Positions 13,807-27,771 are shown, counted from the stretch's first letter. The stretch: DNA of 64,000 nucleotides from Ecdyonurus torrentis (GCA_949318235.1 OX439134.1:16024091-16088090); one strand, 5' to 3'. The notes: generated by a model from the letters alone, not told the origin. A program made the numbers and translations.

Positions 13807-14270
13807 GTACAAACTGCCTGGGTCAATAAAGTTTCTCATTTCTTTAACACTTTATTATTATTATTTGTGTCATTATTTTGTGATGAAAATTTTCAGAGTA
13901 TTATTTCCTGTATAGTAATCTAATATTCATTGTAATTATATATTGACTGTGTATAATGTTTAATATTACAGGTTTCAGTTACAATAAGTTAAATGATAAA
14001 AAAGTTATCATGTATAATTTTCAAGGTCAAATAAATTTTCAATAAAAATATATCGTGTGTGTATACATTACACAGTTTATTGATTTCCATAATACTTGTT
14101 CGACCTAATAACCTTCAGTATAATATGAATGATGTATGCTAAGTAAATAAGGAACATACAATTCCGTTTGACTCAGAACTCGGACTAAGCTGCAAATAAG
14201 GTACTGCTTTTGGATTGACTGTAAAGAACGTGTTTTTTTTTTTTTTTTTCCCCCTTGCAACGAAACTTAA

Positions 14271-14603
14271 AGGAATAGACCAGAGAAAAACATTAGCATT
14301 TATATCACAAAACACTTGATGGGATTTACATAAATAACATTAGTTTGTCTCAAAACCCAACAGTAGCCACGTAGCAGTGATCAGAAATTTCGATTTATGC
14401 AACCCGCACAACATTTTCATACTAATTTTTGCATGTTTCTGACGTCATAAATATGAATTTTAAAGCAAATTGCATACTTTACAGTATTTTAACGCTCTCT
14501 CGTGGGCCTACATTAACATTCTGGTAAAATTGTTACAGTTTTGAAGATCCCATTTCATGTTTATTCATTAAAAAGCACATGTTGTTTTATATGGTCTATG
14601 GCT
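14271..14603. mobile_element. Family A MITE copy 4 (inverted)
   Basis: TTAA lies at 14267-14270 and 14604-14607. The ends are AGGAATAGACCA and GGTCTATGGCT. It has the internal GACGTCATAAA motif and the family core. Confidence 0.88.
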
Positions 14604-15878
14604 TTAATTATTGCAAGTTCAAATACGAAAACATTTTGGGAATCAACCACGTAAATTTGAATTGAAAATTCTTAAGTTTTGATGCTCATAAGGACCCATG
14701 TTAAATAATATTTTTCCCGACGTTGTTTTTACAATTTTTGCAGTGGAATTTTATATTAAATAAGAAAAGAAAATAAGGGTCCAATTTTGATTTATTTTTT
14801 AGCCTTTTAATTATATTACAACCGTTAAAAATAAACACGCATGATATTAATAATAATTATCAACTTTAATAAGGCACTCTTTAAGTTTGACAATGCCTTG
14901 ACCACAAAATTAACAAGTGAAAGATATATAAACGAAACGTATTTTGATGTGGTATATAATTTAACATATTATGGCAGTCTAATTTTACAAAGAAAAAAAG
15001 AAATAAATAAATATATGGTAATTTATTGGAATATGACGAAGGAAAACTGAATTATGTTACATTATGTAAAGATATTTAATTACAGTTATATTTAATAATG
15101 TAATTAAAATGAGGAATTCTCTAAAAAAAAGTTGGAGAAATATAATTTATTCATATTCATAGTATAATATAGCCCCACTATAATTAATTTTACAGAAAAA
15201 AAGTAATTTTAATGTATAAATATGTTTTATTTTGAAATAGAATTTTTTAGTTTAAAAAAAATTATGTTTTTTCAATTTCAATTACTTTTTTTTTTGTTTA
15301 ATTTATTTTATAAACAAAATATCACCCACCAGTATTATATTTTGTCGGGGTGTAGGTAGGTTTATATAAAAAGCGACCAATAGACAAACGCTGTCCTTTG
15401 GGAATTGAAAATGAAATGAAAATATCAAAGTTGAATTGAGGTATCGTTAACATTCTAGTGAGTGAGTTTAATACTTTATAACATAATAATAACTAGAGAC
15501 CGGATTTGCTGGTACTCTCGACTTTTTTTCTGTTAGTTTTAGGTAACTTTTAACCAAAAATGAGTACGAATTGGACAATTTGAAGTCGTTTAAGCGTTAC
15601 CAATTTTCAACATTTTTACCATTTTTTCAAAAAAAGTACCATTTTTTACCAATTTTTACCATTTTTCAGGAAAAAATCAACATTTTTTATACCATTTTTT
15701 TCAAAAAACATCAAAAAGCTAAAAAAAAAAAAAAAAAAAAAAAAACGACAAAAAAACGAAACGAAGTATTAGAAGACGTAATTGCTTTGATTTTTATTTC
15801 GTTTATACGTTATAACATTTTTTTTAAATTTATAAATAATAAATTGGTAAAGATATAGTACTGAATAATCTTAGCATG

Positions 15879-15917
<39 letters not shown>

Positions 15918-16127
15918 TCAATTCACTATTAATATCTTCTATTGTAGTATATCTCCTATATACATATTTCATTATACATACATATTAAGGGCACGCAATT
16001 AAGGGTTACAAAGAATAAAAAAAATATAAGTAAAAAAAAAAAAAAAAAAATAACAAAATCCGCTTATAGTTTTTAATTTTTCGGGTTTAATTTTCTTATT
16101 GATTTTTTAGAGAAAAAAAAGCTACAA

Positions 16128-16250
16128 CAGTAAAACCTCGATATAGCGATATTTCATTATAGCGAAGTAATTTCACCAGTCCCGCTGAAATTTACAAGTA
16201 TAAAAGCATAAATAAAACCCGTTATAACAAACTTTCGTTAAAGCGAAGTC
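16128..16250. mobile_element. pogo/Tc1-like terminal fragment
   Basis: The sequence ACAGTAAAACCTCGATATAG, followed by TTATAGCGAAG and GTTATAACAAACTTTCG repeats, resembles the ends of pogo/Tigger-type Tc1/mariner elements. It is nested in element P, and the other end was not located. Confidence 0.55.
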
Positions 16251-16761
16251 AAAAAATAATAAATTTTTAGCCAAAAATAGTCAATGAATCCAAATTTTCG
16301 TCGATTCATTGCGTCCTTTCTTACGACAATTCTTCTAGAAACGCGTGCGATAAAATAAAAATAAAATACTAAATAAATTTGAATAAGTAAATATGCTATA
16401 TCGATCGAATATCTAAAATTACGTGAAGTTTTGTTGTAATAACAAGTTTCAATAATGCCAAAAATTTAAGTTTCTATCACTGTGCAAACTGCAAAGTATT
16501 TTTTAATTATTTTTGTTCTCATTTGTTTATGAATACAAGATTGCTGTCGACGCGCGTAAACAAATAAATTTAGCAGTCAATTCAATAAAAAAAAAAAGAA
16601 AAAGAAACAAAAACGTGTTTAACTCCTCATATTTATATAATATAGTATTTCAAAAAAAATTCTTACATTTCGCGCAAAATTTATGTATCTATCAAATATT
16701 TAGGTCCACATTTATTTCTTTAATTTTTTTTCCATAAAGTTGCATACTTTACAGGCGTGCA

Positions 16762-16763
<2 letters not shown>

Positions 16764-16818
<55 letters not shown>
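16764..16818. repeat. (TA)n microsatellite inside element P
   Basis: It is a pure array of about 27 units. Confidence 0.97.
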
Positions 16819-16822
<4 letters not shown>

Positions 16823-17124
16823 CCCCACTGCGAGATAATTTTCTAGGATTGTATTAATCCATGTAACTTTTTTATTATTGTAGCGCGTCTTTCTTTCAAA
16901 CAGCTTATAAAACACTTATTTTAATATGCTTTAGTGGAGCAAATTGTAAGTTATAAAAATTGTTCTTTGGTTTTTACTTTAGCTAAAGTGATCGGTTTAA
17001 TTGTTTTAGCTCAAAACAAAAATGATCTTAAAAAAATAGAAGCAAAAGCAATGAAATAATAAGTTTCAAAATATCAAATTTAATTTTTTATTTTTCTATT
17101 TGTCCAATGATAAAATCTTGCTAC

Positions 17125-17125
<1 letters not shown>

Positions 17126-17165
<40 letters not shown>
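17126..17165. repeat. Poly-A tract inside element P
   Basis: There are about 40 consecutive A, followed by the TACCATTTTT repeats. Confidence 0.97.
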
Positions 17166-17167
<2 letters not shown>

Positions 17168-17488
17168 ACAGAAACTGCTTATTAACAGTTTTTACGCTAT
17201 TTTAATTTACCATTTTCACCATTTTTACCATTTTTTCGATTTTTATACCATTTTTTTACCATTTTAGTACCATTTTTTACCATTTTAGTACCATTTTTAG
17301 GCCCAAAATGTTACCATTTTTGTTACCATTTTTCAAAAAAAAAGTACCATTAAATCCGGTCTCTAATAATAACTTTCAGTTTAATATATTCTCGAGTTTT
17401 TTTTTTTTTTTTTTTGATTTTATTAGTATACTCTGACTTTTGTGAACACATTAAACAAAAATAAGACAAATTAATAGAAATTATAATA

Positions 17489-17927
17489 AGGAAGGTGAAT
17501 TTTTTTAACCCTCACTTTTTATGACATTTTTGAAAAGAGCGTTAAAATTTTTTAAGGTGATATTTTTTCTTAGAACGATTGGAGATTAAATTGTGAAATT
17601 TGACCTATAAAAAGCCTGTGACGTCATCAATCGGGCATTTATTTCGGAAAGTATTGACCGTAGAAGGTTCAGTAGCCAGTTTTTTGAAATCCTGAGGACG
17701 AGCTGATTTCATTAAACTGGTTACTGAACCTCGAACGATTAGTATTTGCCGAGAAAAAAGCGGACTGATGACGTCACAGGCTTTCTAGGCAAATTTTCAA
17801 AAATTAATTAAAAATACTTCGGATGCTCCAATCGTCCTAAGAAAAAAATATATAGCGCCTGAAATTTTTTTAAAGCTCTTTCCAAAAATATCATAAACTC
17901 AACCAAAAAATTTCAATTCACCTTCCT
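17489..17927. mobile_element. Foldback element G
   Basis: The ends are AGGAAGGTGAATTTTTT and AATTCACCTTCCT. The partly complementary arms carry TGACGTCA at 17619-17626 and 17769-17776, and paired AAGGTTCAGTAGCCAGTTT and AACTGGTTACTGAACCT segments around the centre. Confidence 0.8.
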
Positions 17928-17999
17928 CATTAATAAATATACAAACTATAGTTTCTCCCTGTATGAACTATTTTCTGTGACATACATTATTCATTATAC

Positions 18000-19980
18000 A
18001 TTTCTTTATTATTTTTATTTGTTGTTACATAAAAAGGTTCAATGTATATTATAGTTGTATAAAAATAAAAATAATAATAATAATAAAAAAAAAACATATC
18101 AAGATTAGAAATATCATAAAATTAAAATGGTTCTAATGGTAATTTAATTAGTAATTACTAATTATTATCACAGCTGATATAGTATAGCGGTATTTTTTTA
18201 TAAAATATTCTTGAACTAAAAAAGACCGTGAACTTTTTTTTTTTTGGAGGAGATGAGGGGTGGGGTCGGAAACCTGCGTGGATGGAAAAAATACAAACAT
18301 AATACAGATGACATAATACATAACGACACTTGATAGAGCTAATAAATAATATTGTTACAGGAAGGAAAAAAAAAAATAGATTTCTTTAGACCATCAATGC
18401 TATAAAAGAAATGAGGGTTTCCTCATTGTAGCTCGCCAAACCTAAAAACCCTATCACACTGTTACGTGATTTTTCCCTAATATACTCAAACTCTAATTTC
18501 AGGAATTAGAACATTACACAGAGCGAAGCTTCTAATAACAACATATAATTTATAAAAATCCTTGTTAGGGATTTTAACTAGAAAGAAAATCTTTTTCCAC
18601 ATTTACTAATCTTGCTCTTAGCTTTGATATTTATCAGCGCGTTGCTGTTTTTTTCTTCATTTTTTTTAAACCCAGAATCTTTGCGTAGGATGTGGTTAAT
18701 CTCAATTGATCTCTCTCTCTCTCTCTCTTCAGGCTAAAATCTTATTTCATCAATGAAAAAGCATATAATAAAATCAATCGATCACGTGAATAAAAGAAGC
18801 AACAACACAATAAGAAAGAGCCTTTTATTATTTGCCAAGATGAAAAAAAAGGAGAAAAAAAAAAAAAAAAAGAACATTTAAAAAAAAAAAATCAATCCAA
18901 AAACATACTGTATAAAAAAATGATGATATAAAGCACACTCTTGTTGCTTGTTAAGGATACTTTCACTGATAAAGAGTTTTTCTTTAGTACACGAAGTTTT
19001 TTTATCACGTAATAATATGAAGTAAAACTAAAACATCTGTTATATAGTTTGTATGAAATTTAAAATGTGACAAAAATTCCAATTAACAATTATCAAAATC
19101 TGACAATATTAGACCTCTGACTCCTCCCCTTGAACGAGAGAGAGAGGGAGAGAAAGAGAGAGAGAGAGACTATTTCATAAAAAAAATGAATGAACACGCG
19201 TCAAAACGACACACATATTACAGTATGAAAAATATTTCTGTATAAATGCTTGTGATATTATTTTCAACTGTAACAGGTTGATATTAAAAAAAAAAAAAAA
19301 AAACTCATAATTTTTCTTTCCACCTCGGAGCATTTTAAATATCGACATTTTCTCACTTTGTTTTGTTTACGTCATGTCTCAACTCAAAATGAACATTGTT
19401 TTATAATTTAAACACATTCTACTGTTACTGTCATTTGCTCTATATATACCTATAGCTCAACTACCTTTGGAACGTTGAATATTATGTTGTCATAAAAAAT
19501 TAAATAACATTTTATTGCATTATGCAAATTAATTATTTCACTGCCAAGGAACAATAAAAAAATTAAGATATGATAGGTATAAGCAATAATTATTTAAAAT
19601 TTGGGTGATATGCAACATTATTTGAGAATTTTGCTCTAATCTTTAACTGCATATGGACTGATTTTTCACTTTTTTGAACTGTCTGATGCATGCATAACTT
19701 TTAAAACACTAATTTATTTAATATTACGCCTTGGCGCCATACTTGAGCAGTAAATTATATATCCAGAATAGGAAACATGTTTTTTTTTTAAAGAAAAAAA
19801 AATATTACTAATGATTTATCATTGCTTTTTATACGTTGAAATGAGCGTTTACTACCGACAAAAAAAAAAATTATGTACTGCACATTAATTTCCCTATAAA
19901 AAAGACCAAAAATGACGTTTTTCCTATGCTGGGCAGTAAAAATGTACAAAAACAAATAATATATCATTATTAATTACGTA
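18000..19980. other. No gene seen, intronic
   Basis: The interval is AT-rich with short (CT)n at 18710-18728, interrupted (GA)n at 19136-19169, and poly-A runs. No repeat family found elsewhere in the window was recognised. Confidence 0.5.
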
Positions 19981-19984
19981 TGCT

Positions 19985-20190
19985 AGCTTACATATTAGCA
20001 CAATTGGTTTACTGTACAAGTGTACAGCATAATCTATATAATAATATGCTATTATATACTGCAAAATAAATACGTTACGTATAGAATAAAAAATATTATA
20101 TTGTATAGCAAGCATGTTTATATTGTTCTGATTTAGCATTATTTATGCTATGTCATAAATGCAGCATAAATTACGTAATTTATTCTTTTC
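19985..20190. repeat. GCATAAAT / ATTTATGC repeat cluster
   Basis: It begins with GCTAGCTTACATATTAGCAC and ends CAGCATAAATTACGTAATTT, the same right-end sequence as the 3.4-kb and 23.0-kb clusters. Confidence 0.65.
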
Positions 20191-21029
20191 GTGTTGAAAC
20201 ATGGTGCCAGAGCGCAATTTCATGCAAGCAACTCATATATCAAGATAAATGTGGTAAAATGCATTGCATATTATATATAGGTTCATTTTAAAGGTAGTAT
20301 GACTGTAACTTTTAGCAAATACTTTTAATGCGATCCTTTGCGATAAAATATAATCTGGATTTTATTTTATGATATATTTATATTATTATATAAATGTGTA
20401 TTATTATGAACAATTTAAAATAAAATAAATGCTAACGTATATGTATGCAAAAAGAGGTTTCTATATTATATAAAAGCCTTTAAAAAAAGTATAAAAAAAA
20501 TTTTGTTTTAAAGAAATAAAGTTTTGTCTACGTGTAAAAAAGTATTAAAATTTCCAATTAAATTTGACTTGTTAATAAGCATAAAAAAAAAAAAAAAAAA
20601 AGAAAAAAAAGGTGATTCTTATTGAAACTTTTTATATTATAATATTACCATTTTAGTTTATTTTGAGACTAAATTTAATTGGAAAAAGCTTTCAGCATAT
20701 TGAGATTAATCAACATTCAAATTGTCTTTTGAAACTCAGAACAAAACTAATATAAAAATTTCAGATACAACTTTAGATGGTAGCATAGCTTTAATTTCTA
20801 TACAAATAAAACCATTTTCATATAAAATTATGTATACGCGAATTCACTGACGACGACTTTGAGATTCAACTGCACAACAAAAATTTAAAATGATCCGCAT
20901 TTTTTTTTTTTTTTTTTTTTTTTTTTGTCACAGCAGAAAATGACGGAACAGATTTATCCAAGTAAAAGAAGTTAAACAGGATGTGATTTAATATGCAATT
21001 TTGTTATCCTCTTCAGTCCCAGTATATAC

Positions 21030-21335
21030 TATAGACCGGTTGCACTCATATTTAAGAGCCGCCATTTTGTTGGTCAGGAATACATAGGCCAGCATAGGAA
21101 AAATGTATTTTTTTATATTATATATATTTTTCAATAGCAAAAGTAGCTTCAAACCTCAATCAAAGCCTTATTTGTAGCTCATAATAAGCTCGAAGAATAT
21201 GAGAAAAATTCGTTCAGTTGAAATAAACTCTTTTTATGTGAAAAATTAGGAGAAATGATGCTTCCTCTATGCTGGAAAATTCATTAGGCACCACAAACAT
21301 GGCGACAAAGCGCAAGGATGTGCAAGGGGTCTATA
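21030..21335. mobile_element. Family W MITE copy 1
   Basis: The ends are TATAGACCGGTTGCACTC and GTGCAAGGGGTCTATA. It contains GGCCAGCATAGGAAAAATG and AAGCTCGAAGAATATGAG. The second copy lies inverted at 58.6 kb. Confidence 0.82.
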
Positions 21336-21754
21336 CAGTGGATATCAGATAATTCAATAAAAAATAGAATATATCAAAACAAATGGAGATAAAAATACAC
21401 AAATTGGACTCAAAAACGCTCTTGAATTTACACGTTTTATAAAAGCTATTTTGAGCATTCCAAAATATTATTTTAGCTATTTTGAGCTAAGGGGTCCGCA
21501 AAATTAAGAAAACATTTTTGATAAAAGAGAAATATATTTGCTTTTCTGAGAGCCGCACAAAAACGTGATTAAAATTACGCCAGTGAAAGAATTTTTAAAA
21601 AAGTCGGGTACTTAAGATATATTATGCTTTAAAATTACTTAACTGACTTATTAGAATTCCTATATATTAGAAAATATTATACAGGATCTTAGGATTTCTA
21701 TAAGGCCTTCAGGTGACCTGAATATTTTTATGAATCGCAACCCTATTACCTTAA

Positions 21755-22064
21755 AGCCGTAGAATACCTTGAACAAAAAACATGTCTAATATCCTAACAT
21801 ATACCTAAATATTAATGTTAATTGGCCGGAGTCATTGATTTCTAATTTTTTTCCATTTACAAAATGACAGCTACGGGTTTGTGACTTCACAGCTTACCTG
21901 TTTCCGCGCGCGTGGACTAGTGAGATGTGACGTCACAAACCCGCAGCTGTCATTTTGTAAATGGAAAATAAATTGGAAATCAAATGACTCCGGCAAAATT
22001 AAAGTTGATATTTAGGTATGTTTGGGATATTAGGCAAGTTTTTTGTTCAAAGTGTTCTATGTCT
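21755..22064. mobile_element. Family C palindromic MITE
   Basis: TTAA lies at 21751-21754 and 22065-22068. The arms are self-complementary almost throughout (CCGGAGTCATTGATTTCTAA against its complement). The centre is the non-palindromic TTTCCGCGCGCGTGGACTAG. Confidence 0.88.
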
Positions 22065-22924
22065 TTAACAATTTAGATTCATGTCGTTTTAACTCAAGTT
22101 TTTTTTTTCTTTTTTAGTTTTATTTATACATTACATTATCCAACCAAGGGTTAGCCATATCACTTAAAATTATATTTTACAACTGTTTTACATAAAAAAT
22201 AAAGCAATATAATTCATATTAATTTTAATCCTTATTATTAACTATTCATTTCATATACGGTGTGTTTTTGTTTATACATAAAATAAAAAATTCTTTACAT
22301 ATATAATATATTCACTTGCAGTATAATTCACTTTACTTTTTTTTTCTCTATTGAATGCAAATAATTATATATTTTTTAAACTTTTTCTTTACACTGTTTT
22401 TTTCCATGAAATAAATACAATTTTTTAAACTTTTTTTCAAACTTTTTTTAGCTATAGCTTATCTGTGCATAAAAAAATAGATATATTATTATAGTATATT
22501 ACATTTTATATTTTCATATCATACGTTCATGTTATTGTATTATAAATTATCACCCCATTGTGCTCTAACTTTTTTTTTTCAATCACACATTGATTGTAAT
22601 CAATCACAAGCACAGAGTCTGTACGATTGATCGGATGCAATTTAACTTTTTTTTTTTTTTTTTTTTTTTGTACAACCTGATCAATAGATGTCATCAGTAA
22701 ATGACAATGACGATGAGTTTAAAATACGTAAAAATGTGACGAGTTTTTACCAATTAACTTTTTCCAATATTCAGCGGAGTAAAAAAAAAATTATAATAAT
22801 AATTATAAAAAAAAGTTCTCAATGATAAAGTATGAAAAAAGATCTCACTTTATGATCAAGAAACAAAATCATTTCCAAATAGATAAAAATACATACGTAT
22901 AATAATTATATTAGCTCTTTTTTT

Positions 22925-23340
22925 ACGACAGGCTGTTTTATACAGTATAATACTCTATAATAACAAAGCATGTTGTGCAGCATAATTATATGATCAATTA
23001 AATTGTTCTAAATTAGCACCATTTATGCTATAATGAAATAAATACAGCATAAATTACGTAATTTCTTTATTCCACAAGAACAAATACACATAATAAATAA
23101 TTATGCTAGTTCATTTTCAGCATGTACGAAATAATTATGCGCTATACCCACTTTCAGCAACATTTATTCATTACAATATAATTTATGCTATATTGTATAT
23201 AATATTTTACTATAGCATAAATTGTCTTTTAAAACATAATTGTTCATGATGTTCCAAATTAGCAACAATTATGCTATATGCACATAAATTAAGCATAAAT
23301 TATGTAATTTATTTTTTCCTTTATATTAAATACTATGCGT
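22925..23340. repeat. GCATAAAT / ATTTATGC repeat cluster
   Basis: It contains two successive right-end-like sequences (CAGCATAAATTACGTAATTT near 23045 and a variant near 23290), so probably two adjacent units. It abuts family D at 23431. Confidence 0.62.
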
Positions 23341-23430
23341 ATGCTGCATAATAAATACATTACACAGTATAAATATAATGTTACATATAATAATAATTTA
23401 TGCTCTTACAATGTATAGCATTATTTATGC

Positions 23431-23755
23431 TATACGGTGCGGTTTCATTCATGTCAAAGTCGACGTCATAAGCGAGTACTAAATAACATAGGCAAGTATA
23501 GGAAAATAGCTCATTTTGCCAGTTTAAAAATACTTCGCAATATTTTTGAGAGCATTGATGCTGTAAACAGGTTGAATTAGTTTGATAAGCATGCAAGAAA
23601 AATAATAATAACAAAAAAATAGCTAATTTTCCTAAGAAAATAGCCAAAAACTGCATTTTTCCTATGCGGAGTAATGTTATTCATTGCTCAAGAAGAGCAT
23701 CGAAAAGCATTCAGATATTCAGAATGACGTCATGCGCACACACTTTGGTTCAATT
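23431..23755. mobile_element. Family D MITE copy 2 (inverted)
   Basis: It runs from GTTTCATTCATGTCAAAGTC through AGTATAGGAAAATAG to GACGTCATGCGCACACAC. It matches copy 1 in reverse. Confidence 0.82.
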
Positions 23756-23890
23756 TTGCTCAATTTATAATTGGAGTATCCTCTAAAAAATCAGAGTACT
23801 TGCAAAAAAACTAACTGCGCCTTTTCCTCTCGTATATTGTCTTTAGCAAATTTATAATAATAATTTACCTTGTCATTTTTGTCTGAGTTA

Positions 23891-24064
23891 TCAGGTTGAA
23901 TTAGTACCAGGTTGAATGAAGAAAAATAATAATGACCAAAAATATAGCTAATTTCCAAAGAAAATAGCCAAAAACTACGTTTGCCCTATACTGAGCAATG
24001 TTATTCAGTACTCATGATAAGTATCGAAAAGCACTCAGAATGACGTCATGCGCACACACCCTAT
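23891..24064. mobile_element. Family D MITE fragment
   Basis: This is the second half only of an inverted copy, ending GACGTCATGCGCACACACCC. It lies close to the preceding copy in the same orientation. Confidence 0.75.
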
Positions 24065-24069
24065 ATGAT

Positions 24070-25166
24070 ATAAAGTCTGCATTACTTATACATTAAACTT
24101 TCTTCTTTTCGTGCATATACATAGAAGCTTAAAAAAAAAAATGTTTCCAAAAAGTCAAAATACAGTAGCCTCTTGTTTATACATACAAGTAAGAGTGATT
24201 ATAATTCTTTTAAAAAAAAAGGAACGCAAATATGTTCATACTTAAAAAGAGGATTAAATTTCCATTAAAGTTTTATCATTATATAGTCAATATTTTTCAC
24301 ACCTTACGGACAAAAATTTGTTTACACTTCCTTCTCTTCGTTGCTATGGCAAAATTTTATCTTTAATATAAGAAAATTATTAAATATACATAAAATATAC
24401 TATGTATATTTTGAAGTTCTTGAACCGTGAACTTTTATAACACCTTTCCTACCTACCTAACTTTTTTTTTTTTTTTTTTTTTTTTCATAAAATTTAATAT
24501 TGGAAATTTGTAGGAGGAAAAAAAAAATAAGAAATCACCTTTTAGCTTGTTTTAAAAATATTCATGAAGTGCTTGAAGAAATATCGAATAAACGAATAAC
24601 AAAAGAAAAAAAAATGTAACTTATGATTTTTCTACTTAAAATATTTTGCTGTATATAAATAATGTATACTTCGTGAATTTTCTTCTTTCCAGTAGGAAAA
24701 AAAAAAAAAAAAAAAAGTAATAAAAGTAATAAATAGTAATTATAATTAGTCGTAATTATAAAACAGAGAAGAGAAAAATAATAATTTTTTCCAACTAAAA
24801 ATAAAAGATACCAGGAAAATATGAAGTAGGGAAAAATTACTGCCTTTCACGTTTACATGTATGTTATTATTAATACTTTATTAATTATCATACCAATAAT
24901 AATTATTAATGATATAATTACTCATAATAATTGAAAACATTTGAAATTTAAATTGAGAGAAATGATTTTACATAAATACCTACATTTCTCATTAATTAAA
25001 TTATTTTGATAAATGTGTGTGCGGATGAATGAATATTATACATTTATTACTTTAATGAGATACAATACAGAGAGCTATAAATATACTCTTGAAAATCCAG
25101 GCAAAGCAAAATGTGTGGGGGGGGGGGGTGCGTATAGATCCCTCTTTCAGAACTGATGAATGAACC

Positions 25167-25213
<47 letters not shown>

Positions 25214-26040
25214 AATTTGAGCAAGTAAGGGTGCTGCAGCTTGTGAATGAAAATAGAATTGCAAAAAATTTGGATGAACGATATATTATTTTTATATACA
25301 TAATATAATATTATAAAGTTTGTCAATCCCTTTGATGTATTATATATAAAGATCTTTTGTATTTTTATATATATATATATTTTATAAACCAAGTAATATT
25401 TTATTTTTATGTATCAAATATAGTTTTTTTTAAACTTTTAGTGTGCAAAATATTTACAGAAAATGGAATATGAATAAATGGAATAACTAAAAAAGTAGGG
25501 GGTGGTGGTGGTGATATATTGTATTGAAAACAGCAGTTCCATTTATATATGTTGCGGAAAATATAAATGAAATAAGAAAAATTTACATATTGTGCCTATT
25601 ATATCGCACTTTAAAATTTTTACTCTTTTTGTTATAAGACCTACTGTAAGTTCTATTTACACTATGTATTTTGTTTATTATTTTGAATATTCGACATTAA
25701 AAAAACTTATACTAAATACTATACAACAGTTATTGAAAATGTAAAATTGTAAAAATTTATTTCCTCTTAAAAAGGATTGATTATTTTAAATTATATTATT
25801 TGTAACAAAATTTAAAATACTATAAAATTGTTTTATTTTAGTGTTATTAATATTCTCTTTTTAAATTCAATCCTGAATTCAATCTGCTAGTTCCATATTA
25901 AAATTCAGTATTGAACCGTAAAATCGTGATATGTACGCATGATAATTAAAAAATAAAAATAATAAATAAACATTAAAATGCCTATTAAAACCATAAATAA
26001 ATAAAATTTTCAACGAAATGAAATACTACCAAAATATGTG
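24070..26040. other. No gene seen, intronic
   Basis: The interval holds simple repeats only: poly-T near 24464-24485, poly-A near 24697-24716, G-tract at 25118-25128, (GA)n at 25171 and (GGT)n at 25500-25513. Confidence 0.55.
25171..25209. repeat. (GA)n microsatellite
   Basis: It is about 20 units. Open frames across it are repeat translations. Confidence 0.97.
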
Positions 26041-26044
26041 TTCA

Positions 26045-26080
<36 letters not shown>

Positions 26081-26089
26081 CACAATTAA

Positions 26090-26396
26090 AGGCGTAGAAC
26101 ACCTTGAACAAAATAGTTATGTAATATCCTAACAAACCTGAAAATCAACGTTGATTTAGCCGAAGTCATTGATTTCTAATTTATTTTACATTCACAAAAT
26201 GCCACTGGCGGTCACTGACGTCACAGCTCACTTGTTTTACGCGCGCGTGGACCAGGCGAGCCGTGACGTCAGTGACCGCCAGTGGCATTTTGTAAATGGA
26301 AAACAAATTATAAATCAATGCTTCTGACCAAATCACGTTGATTTTCAGGTTTGATAGGATATTACACAACTTTTTTGTTCAAGGTGTTCTACGCCT
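26090..26396. mobile_element. Family C palindromic MITE
   Basis: TTAA is at 26086-26089, with TTAC (one mutation) on the right. The ends read AGGCGTAGAACACCTTG and its complement. TGACGTCA occurs symmetrically at about 26216-26223 and 26264-26271, flanking a GCGCGCGTGG centre. Confidence 0.9.
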
Positions 26397-26911
26397 TTAC
26401 GCATTTAAATATATATGCATTATTTTTTCATAATATTACAAAAAAAAATGCAACTTACTTTTTTGAAGCTCAAATTATAAACAAATTGCATACAAATTAT
26501 GAAAATTCAATTTTAGTTGCATTTTATTTGACCTATTTTCTATTTGCCCCACGTGTTTATATTATTTCTATTACAAACCCTATGTCAAATAAAAAAGTTT
26601 TATACAAAATACCTATTTATAATATAATAAAAATTGAATATTGATTTTATTTTATAATTCAATAATATTCTATTGAATAATTTACTATACGTTCGCAAGA
26701 ATCGAGTTTTGTAATTTTATTATTTTCTTTTTGCAATTTTATTATTATTTTTTATTTTCTTGTTTTATAACATAAAAAAATATAATGCGATTTAAGAATA
26801 ATTTTATAATAATAATAATAAAAAAGGCAGCATTGTTAATTTACGTAACTTACCGTTGGAAATAAATAAATCATCATATGCTGTGAAAGAAATTGAATCA
26901 ATAATTGTTGA

Positions 26912-27255
26912 AGCCGCATAGACCACATAAAACAACATGTTTTTGTGCTTTTTAATGAATAACCATGAAATGGGATCTTTTAAACTGATAACAATTTTTA
27001 CCAGAATGTTAATGTAGGCCCCACGAGAGAGCGTGAAAGTACTGTAAAGTATGCAATTTGCTTGAAAAGTCATGTTTATGACGTCAGAAACATGTAAAAA
27101 TTAATATGAAAATGTTGTGCAGGTTGCATAAATCGAATATTCTGATCACTGCTACGGGGCTACTGTTGGGTTTTGAGACAAACTAATGTTATTTATGTAA
27201 GTTCCATCAAGTGTTTTGTGATATAAATGCTTATGTTTTTCTCTGGTCTATTCCT
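26912..27255. mobile_element. Family A MITE copy 5
   Basis: The right TTAA is at 27256-27259. The left flank reads TTGA (one mutation) at 26908-26911. The core is intact, and a (GA)n array begins within 12 bp of the right end. Confidence 0.85.
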
Positions 27256-27264
27256 TTAATAACG

Positions 27265-27266
<2 letters not shown>

Positions 27267-27334
<68 letters not shown>
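27267..27334. repeat. (GA)n microsatellite
   Basis: It is about 34 units and begins just after the right TTAA of family A copy 5. Confidence 0.98.
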
Positions 27335-27340
<6 letters not shown>

Positions 27341-27771
27341 TGTGTGCCATTATTTCAGATTTTACTAAAAATATGACAAGAAATTATAATACAGTACGTT
27401 GCCAAGTATCTATACTATAAATTAATTATTAATAATTCCTAAGTCAAAAGAGAATATGGAAATATTTATAAAGTTGTGGATTTTACTAAATTTGTCCTTT
27501 GGTTTAACAAAGGTATTTTGTGATATACAATCTGCTTGTAAATCTGCCAAATTTGTGGTGTGAGTTTTGTATATTACATAGTTATGAAGTTCTTTGAATA
27601 TTTTAATAATTATGTTTTAATTAAAGTCACAAAATTAAATTAATCAATATCATTAATTTAGTCAAGATAAAACAATTTTGTCTATAATGACAAAAAAAAA
27701 TTAAAAAAAAAAAATCTGAATAATAATGGTGAAAATAAAGATTTATTAAATGTTTTATAACTCTATACTGT

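Larger units (their letters stand above)
15494..17365. mobile_element. Non-autonomous hAT-like element, 1.87 kb (family P)
   Basis: The ends TAGAGACCGGATTT and AAATCCGGTCTCTA are perfect inverted repeats of 14 bp. They are bordered by identical 8-bp duplications ATAATAAC at 15486-15493 and 17366-17373. TACCATTTTT-type direct repeats occupy the first ~200 bp and the last ~150 bp. The interior is AT-rich, with poly-A runs, a (TA)n array at 16764-16818 and a pogo-like fragment near 16128-16250. No transposase is visible. Confidence 0.85.

Noticed and set aside
23381..23656. 91-codon minus-strand open frame
   Set aside because: It is contained in a GCATAAAT cluster and a family D copy. Other D copies do not conserve the frame.
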